64,000 nt of DNA. It comes from Apostichopus japonicus (Eukaryota > Echinodermata > Holothuroidea > Aspidochirotida > Stichopodidae). Under the pieces are notes generated by a model. The model had not been told where the DNA came from, made no database searches, and saw nothing but the letters and a program-made list of their open reading frames with translations. Shown in pieces: positions 43,001 to 64,000 of this stretch. A program made the position numbers and the translations under genes. The stretch is from contig NC_092574.1 of assembly GCF_037975245.1 (NCBI RefSeq), positions 6,008,713-6,072,712 of the forward strand, in the 5' to 3' direction. Positions within the stretch are counted from its first letter, which is position 1. Each line of letters starts with the position of its first letter.

Positions 43001-44137
43001 GAAGATACGAGTGGTGGCAGCGGTGGCGGTAATCCAGTTCAGAAAGTGCCAAAGAATGCCAACCCGTGGTACTGGAGTGTTCCAGAGGTGATGCAGTTCT
43101 TACATGATGCTGGCGAAGGAGTCTGTGCAGATACATTCTACAGACAGGTGAGTCGAGCCGTAAATGGGTAGACTAAGACGATAAGCCTTCGTCACGCACA
43201 CAATTTTTCATCAGTTCAAAATGAGAGCTAGTGATTTGCTCCGATTCTGGTGATCGCTTTCAATTTCATATTGGTGATCGCTTTCAATTTTATACAGTTT
43301 GGGAGTCTGGGAATGTGGGCCCGACATCAAAATTGATAGGTTGCAAAAGTTATTTAGTGATTGATGCTGATTCATATATTCTGAGCCATGTAGTGATAAA
43401 ATAAGGGAAGCAGATCATTTTATGCAAGGTTGTGTGTGGCCCACACGATGGACACACGAAATGCACAAATGGCGCTTAACGTATTATTTAACACTGGACC
43501 CGAGCAGAGGTGAGAGCAATATCTGCAAGCCCAGGGTCAGATTATGTAAACATTTGCCCCATAGTCACCAATGCTTCAGTGAAACAGGGGCCCCTCTGAG
43601 TCTAACCAAGGTCCATTTGGCATTGTCTAGTTTATTGTCCATACTACCTCTTGATGTACAGAACTATATAACAGTAAAAGAGCTTGCACTCATGAGGAAA
43701 TTTGCTGGAAGTCACTAAGCATTATGCAATGGCACCTGGCATATATTCTCACCTATCCACCCCTAGGTCTGGATATGAGTTCCTCCAGTAGTTATTAAAC
43801 AATATTTATCACTTGTTCTCAGATAAATTTTTAAAAGGATATCAATTTGAGTTCCCTTGACAAAAGGGCTACATGGTATTAATTTCCTCCATTCCTCTGG
43901 ATGATCTTTTAATATATATATAAATAAATATATATGCTTTTCTTTTCATTTCCTGTCCAGCAAATCAACGGTCAAAAGCTGATGTCTCTAAACAAAGAAC
44001 AGATAGCCAAGCTGACGGGGGTAAAGGTGGCCTCGTCTCTGAAGATATATCAACAGATTTCAAAACTGCAGAGCATGTTCCCCCACCCCCCACCTCTCGC
44101 TCTTCCTCCATCTCCGTCTCAAGGTCCCAGTCAATAA
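30253..44137 (+). CDS. Sfmbt: Sfmbt-like Polycomb protein: FCS zinc finger, four MBT repeats, SAM (15 coding exons)
   Basis: Coding exons: 30253-30381, 30837-31062, 31385-31554, 32162-32347, 32703-32820, 33662-33796, 34467-34558, 35313-35550, 36365-36444, 37212-37455, 38345-38424, 39065-39299, 40000-40077, 40425-43147, 43961-44137. All introns are GT-AG, all phases fit, and the sum is 4,911 bases (1,636 residues). Domains: FCS finger about 119-150; MBT1 about 214-322; MBT2 about 340-435; MBT3 about 450-541; MBT4 about 543-644; very basic Lys/Arg tract about 772-815; Ser/Pro/Gln-rich linker; SAM about 1548-1617. This order is that of Drosophila Sfmbt, a nuclear repressor of the Pho-repressive complex whose MBT repeats bind mono/dimethyl-lysine. 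Vertebrate SFMBT1/2 lack the FCS finger, and L3MBTL2/MBTD1 lack the SAM. The start is the first ATG after an acceptor at 30236; an upstream coding exon cannot be excluded. Confidence 0.88.
31385..31554 (+). CDS. Sfmbt: Sfmbt-like gene, exon 3: FCS-type zinc finger
   Basis: Encodes Cys121-x2-Cys124 followed by PFCSVYC (Cys142 and Cys146), the four-cysteine FCS finger named for its Phe-Cys-Ser core. In Polycomb proteins such fingers bind RNA or mediate partner contacts. An extra Cys at 136 lies between the two pairs. Flanked by a CTACAG acceptor and GTAAGA donor. Confidence 0.85.
32162..33796 (+). CDS. Sfmbt: Sfmbt-like gene, exons 4-6: MBT repeat 1
   Basis: Exon 4 (32162-32347) ends with the MBT opening motif FDWSAYL and APIRCFKH. 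Exon 5 (32703-32820) gives the strand FWVARIIQVAG. Exon 6 (33662-33796) gives VRLRFEGY and DFWIHLC. The usual His-Pro-Val-Gly-Trp closing segment is replaced by SFPINGAV, so this repeat probably lacks a working methyl-lysine pocket. Confidence 0.85.
34467..35550 (+). CDS. Sfmbt: Sfmbt-like gene, exons 7-8: MBT repeat 2
   Basis: Exon 7 (34467-34558) supplies the helical arm (SWLEHISKVAHAGSLT). Exon 8 (35313-35550) has FKVGMKLEAVYK, FWFHFASSWIHPVGW and SQRVGH, as in the second repeat of Sfmbt, L3MBTL2 and MBTD1. The usual Asp after LEAV is Tyr here. Introns are in phase. Confidence 0.88.
36365..37455 (+). CDS. Sfmbt: Sfmbt-like gene, exons 9-10: MBT repeat 3
   Basis: Exon 9 (36365-36444) gives the arm ending TGFGDAPWEIFRM. 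Exon 10 (37212-37455) gives HGFSVGMKMEVVDPL, NICAATVMEV, MIAIDG, SSWFCYH and LPVGFCE. The Asp after MEVV is kept, but the closing motif has Phe for Trp (PVGF), as is usual for the third repeat of this subfamily. Confidence 0.9.
38345..39299 (+). CDS. Sfmbt: Sfmbt-like gene, exons 11-12: MBT repeat 4
   Basis: Exon 11 (38345-38424) has FDWVDYLKETQSIAAP. Exon 12 (39065-39299) has PGQKIEAVDL, ICVASIV, SVHFDGW, SFDQW and YPVGWCE. The Asp of EAVD and the Trp/Phe/Trp of the aromatic cage are all present, so this repeat is the one expected to bind methylated lysine, as in Drosophila Sfmbt. Confidence 0.92.
39323..39445 (+). repeat. 74-bp tandem duplication in Sfmbt intron 12
   Basis: The string GGTAGCAGACCTTTYACC and about 47 further bases recur at 39323 and 39397, 74 bases apart, with one or two differences. 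It starts just after the exon 12 donor. Confidence 0.85.
40425..43147 (+). CDS. Sfmbt: Sfmbt-like gene, giant exon 14: basic tract, disordered linker, start of SAM
   Basis: A single 2,723-base exon of 907 codons. It starts after ATAG and ends CAG before GTGAGT. Encoded in order: a Lys/Arg/Glu tract (about 40726-40870) that resembles a nuclear localisation or DNA-binding patch; acidic and Ser-rich stretches; a Gln/His run near 42400-42425; a long Pro/Gln/Ser-rich region; and NPWYWSVPEVMQFL, the first helix of the SAM domain. Mostly predicted disordered by composition. GC content is clearly above the surrounding introns. The much larger linker than in vertebrate SFMBT1/2 is notable. Confidence 0.93.
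43961..44137 (+). CDS. Sfmbt: Sfmbt-like gene, last coding exon: SAM domain end and stop
   Basis: Continues the SAM domain (QQINGQKLMSLNKEQIAKL, then VASSLKIYQQISKL) and finishes with a Pro-rich tail and TAA at 44135-44137. The SAM intron falls between helix 2 and the helix 3-5 region. SAM domains of Polycomb proteins join head to tail with other SAM proteins such as Ph and Scm. Confidence 0.9.
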   Translation, partial: QINGQKLMSLNKEQIAKLTGVKVASSLKIYQQISKLQSMFPHPPPLALPPSPSQGPSQ

Positions 44138-47100
44138 CTGAGATGTCTTCAGGTACACATTATGTTTATGGAGCATACTGCATAATGGGTGGGTGGGGGG
44201 TGGGAGTAGTTACCGGGAACTCCCACGTTAGTAGAGCTGCAATCTACTGGAACCATGGCTGGGTATCAGAAAATCTTCCCAGTCAACAGCAGAGATTCAG
44301 AAGGGACCCAAATTAGTCATCTGATAAACAATAAATCAAGAGGGAGAAAGCAGAAAGGAATAAAACAAAAGACAGACTAGATTGCGTAACCTTGAATTTA
44401 TTCAGAAATTTGACAAATTTAGGTGTTGTACGAGAAGAATTAACATTTGTATTTTTTGTTTATCAATGTTTGGTGGTAATTCATTTCCCTTTGATGAAAT
44501 CTTCAAAACCACAGTTCCAACTTTAGCCCTTTGGAGTCAATGACTTTAAAAAAAAAATGCAGTATGCTCCTTTAAACTCTGTTTGATTATGGGCATTGAT
44601 TCTTTCGGTCGTACATCAGTCGGAATCGCAGCGAACATCGGCATCTCCACTATATACAAAGATGTTTATTCGACAGAAGGAAGATTACGTGCAAATGTCA
44701 AATTTATCCGGAACCGTTCTTCTCGACTTGAAAATTTGGAAATTTATATTTCTTCTTCAGGTAACTGTAAATAATTACAAAGATGCTGCTCTGTTTATAT
44801 AATTGTTTTTTGCAGAAACCACTTTTGATGAATTTTTTCGATAGCAGAATGTTTTATTACGTTTATCACCAATGCCAAGGACACTGCAATCTTCCATATA
44901 TGGGAAAAAAAATGTTATCACTGTAGGAGTACTTTGATTGCTGACAAAATTTGTAATTTCTCACATCGATTGAAATATGGGCCGCATCAACTCAGTGCTG
45001 GATCGGTTAGTCGGTGAGATTATAATCAAGCGGGTTTTTCTCTCTCTCTGGTAAACAGTAAATCCAGTAAGTTTTCTCTCCTTTGAAAAGAAATATGTTT
45101 TTATATTCAGAGAGCTGAGACTTGTGTTAGGAGACTAATGTACTGACTGGAAAGATATTGTGTACATAATACTATAGAATTCTCAATATTGGCATTTGGC
45201 AATGAAGTGACCAGATTCATATAGTGGAGGATGTGCTATTATTCTGTAAATGAGATAAATCTACCTCAGGTTTTGTAAATAGATACGTGGGAGAGTTGCG
45301 AGATCCGTCGTACGAAAGGGATCTCGAGGAGAGGGTGTCGTTGGGACCAGGAATATAACCTGCTGTCGACAACAACGAGGATGGTAATTATTAATGATCA
45401 GTATTATTAGTTTAATATTACTTGAATAAGAATTCATGAATTAATTAATTAATTAAGCAATCAGTTAAGATTAAATGATGCTGGTAACTGAAAGAGGGGG
45501 CGTTAAAGCTTGCTTGTCACGGAAATAATTTCCAAAAGGATCCCGGCTCAATAAACGTCAAATGTAACCATAGAACTGGTATATTTAACGGAATGGCTCC
45601 ACACATTGCAGCACAGGTGTATCTTGAATCGGTCTGTTGTGCAATTAATTTTAAACACTCAAATTATAGTACCATAAGTAACAGCTACCCTATCACCACA
45701 TTATTTGGCTCATTAGCAAAGCTGCATGAAATAATTTCAGGAGTGATTCAACAGTGGCATTGATCTGGGCTTATCAATGTATTTGGGGGGGGGGGGCGGG
45801 TGGTAGGAGGGTTTAAAAAGAGAAGATTCCTTTGAAAATTAAGAATGTAGTATTTTCCTATTCGTTGTGCATTGGTCACACAGAAACTCGAGCCTGTCTT
45901 TTTTTTTAAATATTTTTTATTTTGTATGTATTTTCTGTAAAGTTCTTTTCAAATTTAAAGTAAACAACTTGTGATCCCAATAATTTAATCCATAGCAGAT
46001 ACATTGAAATATTGAGCTTAATTCGTCTCATGCAAAAATGAAAATCATAAATTAATCTCATTTTTTTGGCTGTGTCTATGTTACTTGAAAATGTCACTGG
46101 ACAAGTCTATCTAGTTATCTGGATTTTATTGGGTGGAAAACAAAAGTAGTCAAGATAAGTGAAAACTTAAAGAAGTTGCTGTAAAAAAAGTTGCTTCCCT
46201 TTGGTGTAAAACTGTGTATTTGTTTGTTTTTTTCTTTTCCTTTGCAAGGGGGTTCACTTTTTTGTAAAGAAGGTCATTTGTGTGGTACATGAATTTGAAT
46301 TTCTGTCATTGTAAACCGGTGGTAGAAATACTCTGAACTCGTTGACCGATAGGAATGGATCGGCTGTGTAACGTCAAACTTGATGTCATATCCATGTGTA
46401 GGACAGTTATAGGCATTCAAAGTCCTTTTGATATATTCAGATAATCTTTGGTGTGAAGTCCAAATGCAGCTGCTTCACATTTTGTCTACTTGATAATACT
46501 TGAAAGAAAATGCAAGCTGAAGAATTCTGCAAACATAGACTATTGAAAAAAAAAAACATGTTCCTTTTATTTAATCTAATATTTGTTTGGTCACGTACAA
46601 CATCTTATTTTACTGATATTGATGTATTTCTACTTTTAAATGGTGCAGCTTTGATCTAGATGCTTGACATTTTCCTTGTTTTTATAAACTCTGTCAGTTG
46701 TTGTTGGGAGAGGAGGGAGGGAGTGGGTTTGTGGGGAGGGGACAGAAGGGTGGGGAGGAGATGATGGCAGGTTTGAAATAGTTTGTTATCGAGAAAACAG
46801 CTTGGGACTTGATTTGTGCTGCCTAAATTTAACTTTGCCAACAGAGGTATATCTCACAAAGGAGGTTGAAGTCACTACTCTAATTTATTTGAAAATAAAA
46901 TTTGAAAATTATTTGAAAATAATTTATTTGAAAGAGACAAGGGGCAGACTATAAACACTGTTCATTTAAACAAGTTCATTTTGGTATCTATACTGTGGTT
47001 ACTTGCAACATAGCTGAGTTGTAAAAGATTGAAAATATTTTCAACTTATTCAGCATCCCAGTGATTTCTTTTAAGGTTGAAATACTTCATTTACAAGAAT

Positions 47101-47735
47101 TGCCACTGCCAGGGAATTTTTGCAACTTTTTTTGGGTCAGATAAAAGTGCAAACTGGGGTGGGGCAGGGGGGGGGGGTGGATAGGATGGGGTGGAGAGGA
47201 GAGATAGGCAAGAGGTAAAAGATACCATGATGGTGGATTTTAGCACATGAGATGGTGGCAATCCCATCCTCAAGTCTGTAAATCATTTTGCTTGAACAGG
47301 TTTTCAGGTCTTCTCTTTGTCTCGTTTGGAGAGAAGAATAAAAAATAAGACAGTATTCTCAGAGGCTCATCAGGAAACTGTTTTTTTTTTTTTTTTTTTT
47401 TTTTAGATGAGTGTTTCTTCTTGTTTCTTTCTTTCTTTTTAAATTGTTATAGTGTATTGAATAAACAGTATAATCTTTCTTATACTGTAATTTCTGTATA
47501 TATATTGTACATAAATTTATGAAATGCAATTGAAGGATTGAATCATGACACCAAATAGGAGGAAAGTGATCAGGATGGGCAGACTAGGAGAGAGAGAAAA
47601 AAAGAAAAAAAGATGTATCAGAAAATCTTTCCTCACTTTTGTTGTTTTTCTTTTGTAAATTTTTGGTTACATCTGCAGGGTGATTGTCTTTATGCAATGC
47701 AGATACAAATAAATTTTGGTATTCATATCTTGTCT
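44138..47735 (+). other. Sfmbt: Probable 3'UTR of the Sfmbt-like gene
   Basis: No further coding sequence. The AT-rich tract contains G-runs near 45785 and 47169, a 23-base T-run at about 47382-47404, and two AATAAA signals. Its length would be unusual, and an earlier end is possible. Confidence 0.5.
47708..47713 (+). terminator. Polyadenylation signal AATAAA
   Basis: AATAAA at 47708-47713, followed within about 30 bases by a TCTTGTCTTGG stretch and a long T-run, the usual downstream element. Another AATAAA at 47460-47465 could also be used. Confidence 0.5.
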
Positions 47736-49995
47736 TGGAATGTTTTTTTTTTTTAAATTTCTATCTCTCTGTCTTGAAATGTGCCAAGAGCACTGCTGGA
47801 AAGTTCCTCATTGGTTTTAGATATCGAAATATGTAATGAGGGGATGGAGAAAGGAGATTGGACTTAGTTTTAGCAACAATTTTAGCTGCAGAAGGGTATA
47901 TGCCTACATATACTTCTTTAGGACCCTCCTCCAGATAATCAGGGTCTGCCCTTCCCTCACCCACCAACCCACCCACCGACCCACCCAATGGCAGATATTG
48001 TTTGGAATGTTGTATAATGGCGACTAATTTTGTACCTGCATCAGAACTTCTTTTTGCTGGTGGAATGGGTGGGGTCTACAACAGAAGCCATCTTTTTTGT
48101 GACAAGGACATAGGAATACAATATTCTGAGATTCTTGTAAACCCTCTCTAACAAAGATTCCAACAAACTTGTAGTGATTTGCACTGGTCTTGTATTTTTT
48201 TTCTAGCTGCTTGTACTCACTAGTCTCACCCTGATGAATTTTCATTTTGGGCATTATGAAAATCTAATATAGAAAATGGTGCAAGATTTTGAAGTGGGCT
48301 GGGATTAGATGCACTTTACACCTTTGTTACTTGGCCCCGCAAAACTAATAGTTTAGGGGCCAAAACATGATTTGTGGTGTTCTTATTGTTATAATGTGTT
48401 CACCTTATACATTTTTTTGTAAATTTATACTGAGATAAAGATGCATGATTGAATGAAATACACCTTCTGAATGGATATAGTTGTTGTGGAGGGGAAGTTA
48501 ATTCATTTCAACTTCAGAGCCCTGCCTGACAGTCAGATGAAACTAACAACTTGACTCTACCCATGTACCTTCATTTTGTTCCTTTTTCGAAAATTTACAT
48601 GTAAAGTCGTCAAACATTGCATGTCTTATCCCCAATCCAGCTTCGGCCTCTACCTCTCTCTCTGTTGTTCAATAACAATCACAGAAAATGGTGGCGCAAG
48701 ATTAGATAGCGCTTAGTAGAGGGAGTTTCCCCGTTCTGGGCGCCTTGGTATCTGAGAAAACAATTTGATTTTCTTTACAGGTTTGCACAACGTTAGGCTT
48801 AGCATACATTTGACTACATATTATATTGGTTAGGCCGTATATATGAATTGTGGCGGTCAATAACGCCGGATTACAAACTTGGTTCAAAGAAAGCTGTGGA
48901 TGAAATGGCCCTTCTTCGCAATTTGTTAGGAATACTAAGTAATGTTTGCGATACCAATTCATCTTCTAGTTAAACTTTTATAATTTGTGTAGTACATTAT
49001 GGATATGAATATAATAGACGATTTATTTATCGCAAATGTCGACTGAACCGTGAAGAGTAGCTCACAGACAGCCTACGCCTAATGTTAGTAATTAAGGTTG
49101 GATTAGGCTACCCAACATAAAACAGTACTGACCGAATTTAGATTGTACCGAAAGGAAACGTTATGCTCTAGAATGCATGGTACTTGTAAATATCATGACT
49201 GCAAAGGAAGTAGGTCTAGCCTGTACATTCGTAACGTCTATGACATAGGCTAATGATAGACCCTAAAACTTAAGCCTAACTGTTAATTGTTACTAGGCTG
49301 CTACAGTAGCCTAACTTTGGCCTAGGCTTACTAAGAAGTTTACTAAATTTTATGGGCTAAGTCTCACAGTTAGCTAAGGCTAAGATTAATAATTTATGGG
49401 TCATGCATATACAGCTATAGCATAACTGTAACATTACTTAGAATTAATAAATGTAGCAACTTTGTCATATGGGCCATGGTATGAAAATAAAAATTTTCAT
49501 TTTAACAAATTACTGTTACTACCTTGGCCTCATTTACATTATTTGTATAAAATGCCCGATTTGGTATACACTGTTACTAGTGGTTGCTGTTATAACCAAA
49601 CCTATCTACAGTTTATGGTCTGTGATCCTTTCCTTCTGAAGCTTTTTCCCAAATGCTTGATTCACCCAATCAGAAATAAATGTCTTGTTGTAGTTATGCA
49701 TGATGTATACCACCACTAGTTGTACAATTCTGCAAGAACTGTGTTGTCATGGGCCTATCATGCTGACAAATTCTGCACATAGTTACAATGTCCGGGCGTA
49801 AATGCTGTGGAAAGTTTCGGTAAATTGCCTTTTCTTAAGACATTTAATGAGAACTCTTGTTTCAAGCAAGCAACTCAGACATCCTGCTTTTAATTTTCTT
49901 TCTAATTCTAATAAACTTTCTTTTGAAAGGTTTTCAGCAATTTTAAGTGACAAATCGTGAGCTTCAACAGCCTTTGCAAAAGAGTACACACCATA
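47736..49995 (+). promoter_or_regulatory. Spacer between Sfmbt and NEK1, holding the NEK1 promoter
   Basis: About 2.3 kb with no supportable coding exon. It is rich in TAGGC/GCCTA strings at 49070-49390. A pyrimidine-rich stretch ending GGTTTTCAG at about 49938 could be an acceptor for a 5'UTR intron just before the NEK1 start. The transcription start cannot be placed. Confidence 0.35.
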
Positions 49996-63610
<13,615 letters not shown>

Positions 63611-64000
63611 GTATGCACCACTCCATCATTTATGTCCTTCAAACCCATAATGTCATTATAAAAGTAACATTAAATGTTCAATTGTGGTATCAGCGAAGTT
63701 GTTGGATTGGACTGTGATGTTCATATTGAACATTGTTCCATTAAATATCTGGATTGTTTATTCTTTTTTTAATTGTTTTTAAAATTTTTTATATTTTATG
63801 GTCATTTTGTATTCATTGAATCCCCATCAACCTTAACTGAAAGATCATCGTAGCCATTTATTCTAAAATAATTTACGTTATGGATTTACTCGAGTTCCAT
63901 TCCAATCGACATTAACTTTTCAGTTTACAAGGTCAGAGACGACACAGAGACTCACATGACTAGAGATACTTAAACATACTTCATTTTTGGCATTTCTGTT

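Overview
This is a 64 kb stretch of an AT-rich, intron-rich animal genome. It looks like a marine invertebrate deuterostome, perhaps an echinoderm such as a sea cucumber; the species call is inference. The grounds are the gene set (a TRPC channel, an Sfmbt-type Polycomb protein with an FCS zinc finger, four MBT repeats and a SAM domain, and a NEK1 kinase), GT-AG introns of 0.2-2.7 kb, many long (TA)n tracts, tRNA-type SINE and LINE tails ending in 'gcgctatataa', hAT-like miniature transposons, and the recurrent palindrome TAGGCCTA.

Region 1 (1-3.6 kb): the first coding exon of a TRPC-family cation channel lies on the minus strand. It carries ankyrin repeats and the zinc-binding His/Cys motif and ends in a clear splice donor. 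No later exon is visible in the 2.7 kb left, so the gene runs off the left edge. Region 2 (3.6-28 kb): no protein gene could be supported. This stretch is accessory DNA: AT microsatellites, three short hAT-like elements with terminal inverted repeats plus one degenerate copy, fold-back sequence and retroelement tails. The most remarkable element is a composite copy at 26582-27260. It has perfect 8-bp target duplications and contains 78 bp copied from DNA 726 bp downstream, which looks like a scar of template-switching gap repair.

Region 3 (30.2-47.7 kb, plus strand): a complete 15-exon Sfmbt-like gene. All exon phases join into one frame of 1,636 residues, and a polyadenylation signal sits near 47.7 kb. 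Its product should be a chromatin-bound Polycomb-type repressor that reads methyl-lysine through its MBT repeats and polymerises or partners through its SAM domain. Region 4 (50.0-64 kb, plus strand): the first 17 coding exons (421 residues) of NEK1. They cover the whole kinase domain and the start of the basic coiled-coil region; the gene runs off the right edge.

The strongest unexpected pattern is in NEK1. Three different 5' splice sites lie inside tandem duplications (262-bp, 45-bp and 16-bp units), and the introns carry minisatellites with 31-, 34- and 32-bp units. The two intact genes and the TRPC exon have no obvious functional link. I saw no bacterial, viral or CRISPR-like system.
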